Source: Lysinibacillus telephonicus (GTDB lineage Bacteria > Bacillota > Bacilli > Bacillales_A > Planococcaceae). From it: DNA of 64,000 nt. Both the position numbers and the translations under genes were made by a program. The notes beneath the pieces were generated by a model. That model was not told where the DNA came from. It saw nothing but the letters and a program-made list of their open reading frames with translations, and did not search any database. Within the stretch, counting starts at the first letter, position 1. Each line of letters opens with the position of its first letter. This document shows, one piece after another, positions 33,420 through 42,261 of this stretch. The stretch spans positions 27,968 to 91,967 of the forward strand of contig NZ_RXNR01000010.1 of NCBI RefSeq assembly GCF_003966145.1, in the 5' to 3' direction.

Positions 33420-34907
33420 TTATTTCTTTTCAGATTTTAGCAGCTCTAATGTTTCATCAAATTCTGTTTCAATTTCTTTATTTGGTTTATAAGTCACTAA
33501 ACTTACAATTACAGCCAAAATAAGGTTGATTAAGAAACCAGGAACGATTTCATATAGCATACCTGATAACGCTTCATTTTGTCCCCAAATAAATGCAACA
33601 ACTGCACCGACAACCATACCAGTTAATGCACCAACATTAGTTAGCTTTCTCCAATATAATGCCAGTAAAATCGTTGGACCAAATGCGGCACCAAATCCAG
33701 CCCAAGCAAATCCAACTAGGTCCAAAATAGAACTATCTGGATTCCACCCTAAGATTGCAGCTACAATTGACACAACAAGAACTGCTAAACGTCCAGCTGT
33801 TACATAATGTTTATCTGAAGCATCTTTTTTAAACAATGCTTTATACATATCTTCAATTAATGCAGAAGATGTTACAATTAATTGTGAAGAAATTGTACTC
33901 ATTACTGCTGCTAAAATGGCAGCTAACATAATCCCAGCAATAAACGGATGGAATAAGATTTGTCCCATTACGATAAATATAGTTTCTGGGTCATCTATTT
34001 CCATTCCATTTTGTTGGAAGTATGCTAAACCTACTAATGCAGTACCAATAGCTCCGAATAAACTTAAGATCATCCAACCGATACCAATACGACGTGCTTG
34101 TTTTGTTTCAGCAACAGATTTAATTGCCATAAATCGAACAATAATATGAGGCTGACCAAAATAACCTAGACCCCAAGCCACTGATGAGATAACCCCCGCA
34201 ACTGTTGCCGTTGATGCAAATAAACTAAATTGTTCTGGATTTACCGCTTTAATTGAGCTAATTGTGTCACCTAAACCGCCAGTAAAGAACACACCAATTA
34301 CTGGTACTAAAATTAACGCCAAGAACATAATTAAACCTTGGATAAAGTCTGTATAACTAACGGCCAGGAATCCACCAAATAACGTGTACCCTACAGTAAC
34401 AACCGCTACAATTAACAGACCAGTATGATAATCAAAGCCAAATGAACTTTCGAAAAATTTACCGCCTGATACCATACCTGAAGATACATAGAACGTAAAG
34501 AACACTAAAATAACGATTCCTGAAACTATACGGATTAACTTCGTATTATCACGAAGACGGTTATCCAAAAAGCTCGGAATCGTAATAGAATCCTTCGAAA
34601 CTTGTGTGTATACACGTAAACGCGGTGCAACAAAAAGCCAGTTTAACCAAGCACCTATAGTTAAACCAATTGCAATCCAAGCTTCGACCATACCCGCAGC
34701 ATAAATTGCACCAGGCAAGCCCATTAGCAGCCATCCCGACATATCTGCAGCACCAGCACTTAATGCTGTAACAGCAGGTCCTAAGTCACGTCCACCTAAC
34801 ATATAATCATTTAAGTTGCTTGTTCTTTTATATGCGTACCAACCAATGATAACCATCGCGAGCATATAAAGAACAATAGCTAACAATTGAAACCCATGAT
34901 CTGACAT
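33420..34907 (-). CDS. putP: Sodium/proline symporter
   Basis: 495-aa SSS-family symporter with 13 predicted helices. PutP/OpuE hallmarks: LGGRDLGPAVTALSAGAADMSGWLLMGLPGAIYAAG, KDSITIPSFLDNRLRD, YTLFGGFLAVSYTDFIQGLIMFLALILVP and the helix-9 region with SSQLIVTSSALIEDMYK (sodium-site Ser). It imports proline with Na+, for nutrition or osmoprotection. GGGGGAGAGA before the ATG. An inverted repeat at 35055-35080 lies in the divergent region upstream. No proline catabolic genes are adjacent, which leaves the osmotic versus nutritional role open. Confidence 0.93.
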   Translation of the reverse strand: MSDHGFQLLAIVLYMLAMVIIGWYAYKRTSNLNDYMLGGRDLGPAVTALSAGAADMSGWLLMGLPGAIYAAGMVEAWIAIGLTIGAWLNWLFVAPRLRVYTQVSKDSITIPSFLDNRLRDNTKLIRIVSGIVILVFFTFYVSSGMVSGGKFFESSFGFDYHTGLLIVAVVTVGYTLFGGFLAVSYTDFIQGLIMFLALILVPVIGVFFTGGLGDTISSIKAVNPEQFSLFASTATVAGVISSVAWGLGYFGQPHIIVRFMAIKSVAETKQARRIGIGWMILSLFGAIGTALVGLAYFQQNGMEIDDPETIFIVMGQILFHPFIAGIMLAAILAAVMSTISSQLIVTSSALIEDMYKALFKKDASDKHYVTAGRLAVLVVSIVAAILGWNPDSSILDLVGFAWAGFGAAFGPTILLALYWRKLTNVGALTGMVVGAVVAFIWGQNEALSGMLYEIVPGFLINLILAVIVSLVTYKPNKEIETEFDETLELLKSEKK

Positions 34908-35054
34908 TGTCTCTCCCCCTGATGTAAATTAATTTTTTTTGTTAAAAATAGTGTTAAAAACAGTAGAATAATATCATATTCCAGTACACTATGCCATACA
35001 GATAATTTACCATACAATAATGATTTTGTGTTCAAGAATTTTTTAAAAATTCAA

Positions 35055-35080
35055 TTTTAGTATACTTTTTTATACTAAAA
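35055..35080. promoter_or_regulatory. Perfect inverted repeat between putP and the methyltransferase gene
   Basis: TTTTAGTATA (35055-35064) and TATACTAAAA (35071-35080) around a 6-base T-rich spacer. It could be an operator for either divergent gene, or a small hairpin. Confidence 0.35.
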
Positions 35081-35172
35081 ATATTACCTCTATCTGTTAT
35101 TGCTACTATTAACACTTTCTAGGGCTCCTATGTTAAACTATTTCCATCAAAATTAGAAGAAGGCTGATTAAT

Positions 35173-36333
35173 ATGGACTTTGAGCAAATGAAAACAGAAT
35201 TTATAAAACGTATTGATAACAAAGAACTTATAAATGCTACAATTAGTCAACCACGTCAAAAATCAAATGAAATTAAACGTGTTAAAATTAAACCTATTGA
35301 ATTGAAAGGGAAATATCATATTCAAATTGAGTACCAATTTGAACGAGTTTTAAAACACGAAAATGTTTTATTAGAAAAGTTTTCTGAAGCATTTGAATTG
35401 TTATTACAACAGTTTCGTCAAATTCATGCTCAATTTATAGATGAGAACATCCAAATACAATTATCTAAAAAAAATAAAGTACTTTGGAAAGAAGAAAAAT
35501 CAAAATCATATAAGCAAGTCGACCTATCTCATAATCGCAAAAAGCAATATTTATTAGACGAGTCTACCCCCTACCCCTTCCTTATCCGCCTAGGTGTACA
35601 AACGGAAGATGGAAAAATCAAAAAACAAAAATATGATAAGTTCCGTCAAATCAATCGTTTTATTGAATTTATCGACGATTCATTAGCACATTTACCAAAA
35701 AATCGCCAAATCCGAATATTAGATTTTGGATCAGGCAAATCATATTTAACCTTTGCACTTTATCATTATTTAAAAGTGGAAAAGGGTCTAGATATACGAG
35801 TTACTGGACTTGACTTAAAAAAAGAAGTAATAGATGAATGTAATCGCATTGCACAGGATTTACATTATGAGCAGCTTGAGTTTTTAGTTGGAGATATAAA
35901 TGATTATAATGATGAAACCTCTGTGGATATGGTAGTAACTTTACATGCTTGTGATGTTGCAACAGATATGGCGCTTGCCCGTGCAGTAAAATGGGGTGCT
36001 AAAGTTATACTAAGCGTTCCATGCTGTCAACATGAATTAAATCGACAACTGCAATCACCTGCTCTTGAAATAATGACTCAGCACGGCTTAATAAAAGAGC
36101 GATTTGCTTCGCTAGCTACAGATTCTATTCGCGCTGAAATTCTGTCGCTTGTTGGATATGATGCACAATTGTTAGAGTTTATTGACGTTGAGCATACTCC
36201 AAAAAATATTTTAATACGAGCATACTTCACAGGTAAAAAGCCAACAAGCGAGCAGCGTACACGCTATAATTCATTCATAGAATTTTTATCTGCGAAGCCA
36301 TTTTTGCAAAATGAACTTCGTGAATATCTCTAA
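35173..36333 (+). CDS. Class I SAM-dependent methyltransferase (Methyltransf_32-type)
   Basis: 386 aa. The N-terminal 150 residues are helical and basic. The methyltransferase core starts RQIRILDFGSGKSYLTFALYHYL (motif I, about residues 177-198), followed by VTGLDLKKEVIDECN (motif II), LEFLVGDINDY and DMVVTLHACDVATDMALARAVKWGAKVILSVPCCQHELN. The LHACDxATDxAL block and CCQHEL motif are typical of the family that includes METTL25/GSTCD-type proteins. Substrate unknown; an RNA or protein target is likely from the basic N-terminus (inference). AAGGCTGA before the ATG is a modest site. Own terminator. Confidence 0.85.
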   Translation: MDFEQMKTEFIKRIDNKELINATISQPRQKSNEIKRVKIKPIELKGKYHIQIEYQFERVLKHENVLLEKFSEAFELLLQQFRQIHAQFIDENIQIQLSKKNKVLWKEEKSKSYKQVDLSHNRKKQYLLDESTPYPFLIRLGVQTEDGKIKKQKYDKFRQINRFIEFIDDSLAHLPKNRQIRILDFGSGKSYLTFALYHYLKVEKGLDIRVTGLDLKKEVIDECNRIAQDLHYEQLEFLVGDINDYNDETSVDMVVTLHACDVATDMALARAVKWGAKVILSVPCCQHELNRQLQSPALEIMTQHGLIKERFASLATDSIRAEILSLVGYDAQLLEFIDVEHTPKNILIRAYFTGKKPTSEQRTRYNSFIEFLSAKPFLQNELREYL

Positions 36334-36362
36334 ACAAAAACCGTAATAAATAAATTTTATTA

Positions 36363-36414
36363 GGCAAATATATAAGTATAGGAGCAATATACCTTTTATA
36401 TATTTGTCTTTTTT
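36363..36414 (+). terminator. Terminator of the methyltransferase gene
   Basis: A 12-bp AT-rich stem (36363-36374 with 36397-36408, one G-U pair on the plus strand), followed by six T. Confidence 0.72.
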
Positions 36415-36577
36415 ATATTCAGATATTATTTTTTGAACATTATGTATATTACAGCAATGTAAATTTTGTATATTTCAATAGATATTTTATGTAGATTTTT
36501 TAATTATTTTGTTATGATATTCTATGTTTCAGTTTTAAATTTTAGTTAAAATTACACGTATACCAGGGGGCAATTCC

Positions 36578-37198
36578 ATGTTTAGTTCAAAAAAATCAGA
36601 TCCATTTTTCCTATCTTTACATAAGATAGCTGAAAATATGAGAGAAGGTATTCATTATGCTAGAGATTTCCGAATAGAATCAATAGCAGACTTAAAAGAA
36701 CTTAGCGTAAAAATGAAAAAATATGAAACTGATGGAGATAAATTAATTCATGAACTAATCGTCATGCTTAATAAATCTTTTATGACACCAATTGAACGTG
36801 AGGATATTTTAGCGTTAGCAAACAAAATGGACGATGTACTAGACGGTGCAGAACATTGTATCGCACACTTTGAAATGTTCTCTTTTATAGACATAGATGA
36901 GTCAATGGAAAAGTTTTTAGACTTCATTTCGAAAAGTGCAGATGAAATAGTCGCAGCAACAGACCTGTTAAATAAAAAACATCTACTGGAAATGCGTAAA
37001 CACATCATTCTAATTAAAGATTATGAACGCGAATGCGATGAAATTTCCCGTTCTTCTATTAAACAGTTATTCTTAAAAGAAAAAGATCCAATTCGTTTAA
37101 TTAAAATGAGAGACATTTATGATCAACTAGAGGAAATTGCCGACTCATGCCAAGATGTAGCAAATACATTAGAAACAATTATTATGCGCAACGCATAA
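36578..37198 (+). CDS. DUF47/PhoU-like partner of the Pit phosphate transporter
   Basis: 206-aa all-helical cytosolic protein of the DUF47 (TIGR00153/YkaA) group: FFLSLHKIAENMREGIHYA, KMKKYETDGDKLIHELIVMLNKSFMTPIEREDILALANKMDDVLDGAEHCIAHF, then EISRSSIKQLFLKEKDPIRLIKMRDIYDQLEEIADSCQDVANTLETI, the acidic metal-binding E-x-x-D repeats of PhoU folds. It is 17 bases upstream of pit, the standard pairing in bacilli, and is thought to regulate that transporter. GGGGG 7 bases before the ATG. Confidence 0.92.
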   Translation: MFSSKKSDPFFLSLHKIAENMREGIHYARDFRIESIADLKELSVKMKKYETDGDKLIHELIVMLNKSFMTPIEREDILALANKMDDVLDGAEHCIAHFEMFSFIDIDESMEKFLDFISKSADEIVAATDLLNKKHLLEMRKHIILIKDYERECDEISRSSIKQLFLKEKDPIRLIKMRDIYDQLEEIADSCQDVANTLETIIMRNA

Positions 37199-37215
37199 GA
37201 TCAGGAGATTTTTAA

Positions 37216-38232
37216 ATGGACACTATTTTATTTATCACAATATTAGTCGTAATCTTTGCTTTAGCTTTCGACTTTATTAACGGTTTCCATGATACTGCCA
37301 ACGCTATCGCTACTTCCGTATCTACACGTGCATTACCTCCGCGAGTTGCTGTATTAATGGCTGCTATAATGAACTTCCTTGGAGCAATCACATTTGTAGG
37401 AGTGGCGAAAGCAATTGCAAAGGATATCGTTGACCCATTTGCTTTAAATGCTGGTCCAGATGATACTACTGGTACTATCGTTATTCTAGCAGCTTTAATT
37501 TCCGCAATTACTTGGAACTTGCTTACATGGTACTTCGGTATTCCGTCAAGTTCATCTCATACATTAATTGGTTCAATTGCAGGTGCTGCAATTGCCGCTG
37601 CTGGCTTTGGTATTTTAAATTATGGTGGATTTTCCAGTATTTTAATAGGTTTAATTGCATCGCCATTTATTGCTTTGGCAATAGGATTTTTATACATGTC
37701 CATATTTAAAGGCTTATTTAAAAATTTAAACCTTTATCGAACAAATAAGGGCTTTCGAACACTACAAGTTTTCACTGCAGCATTGCAATCCTTTACACAT
37801 GGTACTAACGATGCTCAAAAAGCAATGGGAATTATAACAATGGCGTTAATCGCTGCGGGATTACAAACAGGCGATGAAGTTCAAGAATGGGTTCGAATTG
37901 CCTGTGCAATTGCGATGGGACTTGGTACATCAGTCGGTGGTTACAAAATTATTAAAACTGTGGGCGGTAAAATTATGAAAATCCGTCCAGTAAACGGAGC
38001 AGCAGCAGATTTAGCGTCCGCTTCCGTAATTTTTGGGGCTACATTAATCCATTTACCGGTTTCAACAACTCATGTTATTTCCTCAGCTATTATGGGTGTA
38101 GGTTCAGCACAGCGTGTTAAAGGAGTAAAATGGGGCGTTGCTCGTAAAATTGTACTGACATGGATTATTACAATGCCTATTTCAGCTCTAATGGCCGCTA
38201 TTATTTACTCTATACTAAACTTATTCTTCTAG
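37216..38232 (+). CDS. pit: PiT family inorganic phosphate transporter
   Basis: 338-aa membrane protein with about ten helices and the two inverted PiT signature repeats: DFINGFHDTANAIATSVSTRAL near the N-terminus and SFTHGTNDAQKAMGIITMALIAAG in the second half, plus PSSSSHTLIGSIAGAAIAA and PVSTTHVISSAIMGVGSAQR. Low-affinity, proton- or cation-coupled phosphate (metal-phosphate) uptake. Co-transcribed with the DUF47 gene upstream; CAGGAG precedes the ATG. Confidence 0.94.
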   Translation: MDTILFITILVVIFALAFDFINGFHDTANAIATSVSTRALPPRVAVLMAAIMNFLGAITFVGVAKAIAKDIVDPFALNAGPDDTTGTIVILAALISAITWNLLTWYFGIPSSSSHTLIGSIAGAAIAAAGFGILNYGGFSSILIGLIASPFIALAIGFLYMSIFKGLFKNLNLYRTNKGFRTLQVFTAALQSFTHGTNDAQKAMGIITMALIAAGLQTGDEVQEWVRIACAIAMGLGTSVGGYKIIKTVGGKIMKIRPVNGAAADLASASVIFGATLIHLPVSTTHVISSAIMGVGSAQRVKGVKWGVARKIVLTWIITMPISALMAAIIYSILNLFF

Positions 38233-38272
38233 ATTTTGCATGGTAAATAGGGATCTTAAGATTTAATTAAAT

Positions 38273-38315
38273 GGGTCTAACCAGAAATATCCCTTTCTGG
38301 TCAGACCCCTTTTTA
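38273..38315. terminator. Bidirectional terminator between pit and the 56-aa gene
   Basis: A 15-bp stem with one imperfect pair (38273-38287 with 38294-38308). On the plus strand it is followed by CTTTTTAAA (end of pit). In minus-strand RNA the odd pair is G-U, and it follows the stop of the 56-aa gene. Confidence 0.8.
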
Positions 38316-38319
38316 AATT

Positions 38320-38490
38320 TCAACTTTTATATGAAGTTAAAAATTGTGATGAAATCTGCGCAAATGTAACCGTATCTTCTACCTGTTTTGGTTCATATGT
38401 TGCAAAAAATACTTTAATGGCTATTACAACTAATAAACTGACTAAAAGTATAATTCCTATTAATGTAATTGCAGCCTTTTTCCCATTCAT
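38320..38490 (-). CDS. Putative 56-aa membrane protein
   Basis: A short frame with GGGGAAGAG about 5-8 bases before its ATG. It begins 15 bases after the stop of the 152-aa gene at 38506, so both are probably one transcript ended by the hairpin at 38273-38308. Layout: basic start MNGKKAA, one membrane helix (about residues 8-30, ITLIGIILLVSLLVVIAI), then a short outer or inner tail (TYEPKQVEDTVTFAQISSQ...) of 26 residues. I recognise no family. The ribosome binding site, coupling and helix make it credible. Confidence 0.65.
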   Translation of the reverse strand: MNGKKAAITLIGIILLVSLLVVIAIKVFFATYEPKQVEDTVTFAQISSQFLTSYKS

Positions 38491-38505
38491 TTTAACTCTT
38501 CCCCT

Positions 38506-38964
38506 TTATTTTTTGGGCTTAAAGCCTTCTTCAAATAAATATTCTACCGCTGCTTCACGAGTACCAAAGGATTCTTCTAAATTATTTCGGAAATAAATAT
38601 TCCAATTTCGCTTTTCATGAACTAGCTCTAATAATACACCTTCTCTAGAAGTCCAATTTTCTACAATCGGTGTTTCCATATCTTCAGACATATAGTCTAT
38701 CGCATCTCGAATAATTTCTCTTAACGCTTGCTCATCGTATTCACGAATATTCACTAGCCCTTTTTCATTTGCTTCCTTCTCATATTTCAATAAATCTCCT
38801 ACATACACAAACCCATTGCCGTTTGGATGTAATTTTTCAATAACAATTGTTTTTTCATGTAAACTATTCTCGAAATGATAGTTTAATCGGTTTAACGAAA
38901 TCTCTTTTTTAGTTAGCTCTGGAAACGATTCAATAATATCTTGCTTTTGTTCAAATGATAGCAT
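38506..38964 (-). CDS. Conserved hypothetical cytosolic protein
   Basis: 152 aa, no signal or membrane segment. The N-terminus MLSFEQKQDIIESFPELTKKEISLNRLNYHFENSLHEKTIVIEKLHPNGNGFVY... and the block KGLVNIREYDEQALREIIRDAIDYMSED look like a conserved small bacillus family that I cannot name. The C-terminal half (WTSREGVLLELVHEKRNWNIYFRN...AAVEYLFEEGF) is mixed alpha/beta. The frame is open 12 codons earlier, but AAGGAG 7 bases before the ATG at 38964 sets the start. First gene of a probable two-gene unit with the 56-aa membrane protein. Confidence 0.75.
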   Translation of the reverse strand: MLSFEQKQDIIESFPELTKKEISLNRLNYHFENSLHEKTIVIEKLHPNGNGFVYVGDLLKYEKEANEKGLVNIREYDEQALREIIRDAIDYMSEDMETPIVENWTSREGVLLELVHEKRNWNIYFRNNLEESFGTREAAVEYLFEEGFKPKK

Positions 38965-39019
38965 GGATGAACTCCTTTTCAATTCAATATACAAATACAC
39001 TTTACACTAAAAAGAAACA

Positions 39020-39044
39020 CAGTACACCCTTTTTTGGTATACTG
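39020..39044 (-). terminator. Probable terminator of the AI-2E permease gene
   Basis: A 9-bp stem (39020-39028 with 39036-39044) that is complete in minus-strand RNA with one G-U pair; GTTTCTTTTT follows. It also lies just before the 152-aa gene. Confidence 0.55.
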
Positions 39045-39057
39045 CGTTATGCACTTA

Positions 39058-40137
39058 TCAAACTGACTTTGTTGCAGCTTCTTTGATTTTTTTTCTTTCT
39101 TCATAAATGTTTTTAACAATAGCTTTTAACACAGCATAGGTTGGGATCGCAATAATAATCGCAATAAATCCTCCAATATTGCCTGCTGCAAGCACAATCG
39201 TAATAACCGTTAATGGATGCACATCTAATGATTTACCCATAATATTTGGTGTAATTAAGTTGCTTTCTAATTGCTGTGCAACGAGTGTAACTACACAAAC
39301 CCAAATAACCAAAATAGGGTCTTGTATAAGCGCGACAACAATTGCTGGCGCAAGAGCAATCCACGGCCCTATAAAAGGAATCATATTCATAAAAAAGGCG
39401 AATATCGCAAGTAATAATGAATACTCAAGACCAATCAATAAGTACCCTATAAAAGTCATTAATGCAAGGATAAGACTGATTAGTACTTGTCCTTGTACAT
39501 AGTTTCTTAATACATGATCAATATCAGCTAATGTTTCTTTTACCCATGTTCGTCTTTCGCCTGAAAAAATTTTATATATATTTGGTGCAAATTTTTCATG
39601 ATCCTTTAACATGTATATAAAGAAAAATGGTACTAAAATTAATGTAAAAGTCGCAGAAACAGTACCACTCACAATGGTCACAACATACTTACTTCCTGCC
39701 ATTGCAATATCCTGAATCGAACTTGATATCGAATCAATAAACTTTTCTACTTGCGGTGGAAGATTATCCTTATTTTCTAAAACGATGTCTGCTACATCCA
39801 TAATCTTATCCTCAATATATGGTGCATTTTTTACTAAATTATTAACTTGTTCTGTAATAGGATTACCAATCATTAAAAGCAGCCCTGTTACGATGCCTGC
39901 CAATAACAGCAAAATCGTTGAAATACTTGCCCACCTAGGAGCTCCTTTTTTCTCCATAAATCGCTGTAACGGTTCTGATATATAATAAAGAACGCCGCCT
40001 AATAACATTGGAATAAATATCGTTTTAATAATGATAAAAATTGGATTCAAAATCCATCGAACTTCAATAACATATTTAATAATTAAAAGGGCAATTAATA
40101 CACCCATTCCTACCTGGAACCATACTTTTTTTGTCAT
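39058..40137 (-). CDS. AI-2E family transporter
   Basis: 359-aa membrane protein of the PF01594 family (YdbI/YhhQ/PerM type) with seven to eight helices: an N-terminal pair, a long loop (about 75-150), a helical block MTFIGYLLIGLEYSLLLAIFAFFMNMIPFIGPWIALAPAIVVAL, and the family motif QQLESNLITPNIMGKSLDVHPLTVI. A few members export autoinducer-2 or act as Na+/H+ antiporters, but most have no known substrate. Start at ATG 40137 with AAAGGAG. Confidence 0.9.
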   Translation of the reverse strand: MTKKVWFQVGMGVLIALLIIKYVIEVRWILNPIFIIIKTIFIPMLLGGVLYYISEPLQRFMEKKGAPRWASISTILLLLAGIVTGLLLMIGNPITEQVNNLVKNAPYIEDKIMDVADIVLENKDNLPPQVEKFIDSISSSIQDIAMAGSKYVVTIVSGTVSATFTLILVPFFFIYMLKDHEKFAPNIYKIFSGERRTWVKETLADIDHVLRNYVQGQVLISLILALMTFIGYLLIGLEYSLLLAIFAFFMNMIPFIGPWIALAPAIVVALIQDPILVIWVCVVTLVAQQLESNLITPNIMGKSLDVHPLTVITIVLAAGNIGGFIAIIIAIPTYAVLKAIVKNIYEERKKIKEAATKSV

Positions 40138-40341
40138 ATAATATATTCACTCCTTTCCACATTGTACCATATATGCAACTTTCCTATTCACCCATTATAT
40201 AACTATTTACGTTTTATATTAATTTTCATTTCGAGATAAGTCGATTCTGGTCACATTTTTTAGAGACGAAAGCGAAGCTGCTCGAGCCGTTGCATTCGAA
40301 GCACTCTACTGCAGTTATCGTGTATTTTCTAAACTAAAAAA

Positions 40342-40364
40342 TGCCCATTTCCAATAAATGGGCA
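40342..40364 (-). terminator. Terminator of the M3 peptidase gene
   Basis: A perfect 9-bp stem (40342-40350 with 40356-40364) and six T on the minus strand. Confidence 0.85.
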
Positions 40365-40417
40365 AATTCTTTTTAAATAATTATGACACTGCTACTTTTA
40401 GATTACTCTCTAATATT

Positions 40418-42115
40418 TTATAAACTTGTATCATCAATAGAATTTAAGTAGTTTTCAATTGCTTCGATAACAGATTGTATACATCCATTGTCAAACGGAG
40501 AGATTAAGCCTGCTTCTTTCACTAGCTTTGTAAATGGCAAAGAACCACCTAATTTGCAAAGATGAATATAGTCTTTCCATGCCGACTCAAAGTCTTCTCT
40601 AGACCGTTTCCAAAATTGCAATGCACAAACCTGTGCAAGTGTGTAATCTATATAATAGAATGGATTCGCATAAATATGTGCTTGACGCTGCCAAAAACCA
40701 CCAGCTTCTAAATATTCATAGCCATCATAATCACGATGAGGCAAATATTTTTCTTCAATTTCCTTCCAGGCTTTTTTACGCTGTGCTGGTGACATAGCTG
40801 GATTTTGGTAAACAATATGTTGGAATTCATCAACTGCAACACCATATGGTAAAAATAATAATGCTCCACTTAGATGGGCAAATTTATATTTTTCCGTTTC
40901 TTCCTTAAAAAATAGCTCCATCCACGGCCATGTGAAAAACTCCATACTCATTGAATGAATTTCTGCTGATTCATAAGTAGGCCATAAATATTCCGGAATC
41001 CCAATATGTCGACTGGAGTACACCTGAAAAGCATGCCCTGCTTCATGTGTCAGCACATCAATATCTCCTGAAGTTCCATTAAAATTCGAGAAAATGAAAG
41101 GTGATTCATAGTTTTCAATAAATGTGCAGTATCCTCCACTTTCTTTCCCTTTCTTCGCCTCTAAGTCCATCAATTCATGATCAATCATATAGTTGAAGAA
41201 CTCACCTGTTTCAGTGGATAGCTCCTCGTACATTTTTTTGCCGTTTTCAACAATCCACGATGGCTCACCTTGAGGCTTTGCGTTTCCGGATAAGAAATTT
41301 AAGCCTTCATCATAAAACTTAAAGTCGCTTATACCAATTCTTTTCGCTTGCCGCTCATATAGTTTTGTTGCGATTGGAACGATCAATTTGTGAACTTGAT
41401 CACGGTAATTTGCTACCATTTCTGCATCGTAATCAATACGGTTCATGTTTATATAACCGAGTTCTACGTAATCTTTGTAACCTAATGTTACCGCAATTTT
41501 ATGGCGCAATTGAACAAGCTGATCAAAGATTTCATCGAATTTTTCAGTATTTTCGCTAAAGAAATTAAAACGAGCCTCCATCGCTTGCTTACGAACTTCC
41601 CTATCAGTTGATTCTGTATATGGTGTAAGTTGAGCAAGAGTTAGTGTCTTCCCGTCAAATTCAATTTGTGCCGATGCAACTAATTTGCTATATTCGGAAA
41701 CAAGTTTGTTTTCTTTTTGCATTAGTTCAATTACTTTTGGTGAAAAGCCTTTTATCTGATTTTCAGCTAATGCAAAAAGCTGTGTCCCCCATTTCTCCTC
41801 TAATTGCTTTCTAAATGGAGATTTAACGAGCCCTTTGTAATAATTAAAAACTATTTCTTCTACTTGCGGCGTAATGTCGTCTAAATAATCACGTTCAACT
41901 TGGTAGAATTCATCGTTCGTATCAATAGAAGCGCGGATATAAACTAAATTTGCCTGGGTGGAGAAATCATTGCGTAATGCATTAATTTGTTCAATTACTT
42001 TACTTTGAGAATCAACAGCATCAGCTTGTTTAAATTGCTCTAATAATACTCCTGCCTTCTTCTTCATCTCCTCCAAATTTGGACGTCTGTACTCATAATC
42101 TTTAAAAACAACCAT
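40418..42115 (-). CDS. M3 family oligoendopeptidase
   Basis: 565-aa cytosolic zinc metallopeptidase of the PepF-like M3B group. The zinc site is HEAGHAFQ (HExxH), and the third ligand is expected in the downstream ESAEIHSMSMEFF. The N-terminal lid is helical; SNFNGTSGDIDVLTHEAGH and the C-terminal GGFWQRQAHIYANPFYYIDYTLAQVCALQFW are typical of the family. It degrades peptides of roughly 5-20 residues. The frame opens six codons earlier, but GAGGTG 6-9 bases before the ATG at 42115 fits better. Confidence 0.92.
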   Translation of the reverse strand: MVVFKDYEYRRPNLEEMKKKAGVLLEQFKQADAVDSQSKVIEQINALRNDFSTQANLVYIRASIDTNDEFYQVERDYLDDITPQVEEIVFNYYKGLVKSPFRKQLEEKWGTQLFALAENQIKGFSPKVIELMQKENKLVSEYSKLVASAQIEFDGKTLTLAQLTPYTESTDREVRKQAMEARFNFFSENTEKFDEIFDQLVQLRHKIAVTLGYKDYVELGYINMNRIDYDAEMVANYRDQVHKLIVPIATKLYERQAKRIGISDFKFYDEGLNFLSGNAKPQGEPSWIVENGKKMYEELSTETGEFFNYMIDHELMDLEAKKGKESGGYCTFIENYESPFIFSNFNGTSGDIDVLTHEAGHAFQVYSSRHIGIPEYLWPTYESAEIHSMSMEFFTWPWMELFFKEETEKYKFAHLSGALLFLPYGVAVDEFQHIVYQNPAMSPAQRKKAWKEIEEKYLPHRDYDGYEYLEAGGFWQRQAHIYANPFYYIDYTLAQVCALQFWKRSREDFESAWKDYIHLCKLGGSLPFTKLVKEAGLISPFDNGCIQSVIEAIENYLNSIDDTSL

Positions 42116-42221
42116 CCATGACACCTCTTTCATTTTTCGAATCCGAAACTTTAATAATTATTATTCATGATATTATTTTAAAGCGCAATTATTCTGCTAA
42201 TCAGCATATAGTTTAATATAA

Positions 42222-42258
42222 AGAGCTCAAGCAGTTTCCCTTAGACTGCTTGAGCTCT
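42222..42258 (-). terminator. Hairpin after the chemoreceptor gene
   Basis: A perfect 14-bp stem (42222-42235 with 42245-42258) with TTTATATTAAAC following on the minus strand; it abuts the stop codon. Confidence 0.78.
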
Positions 42259-42261
42259 TAC

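Noticed and set aside
36480..36577. Pho box upstream of the DUF47-pit pair
   Set aside because: TTAAAT/TTAAAA-like repeats occur, but the region is so AT-rich that the 11-bp phasing is not convincing.
40250..40320. GC-richer patch that might be a third copy of the dispersed repeat
   Set aside because: Only a few short blocks (TCGAAG, CTCGAG) resemble the repeat; not enough to call.
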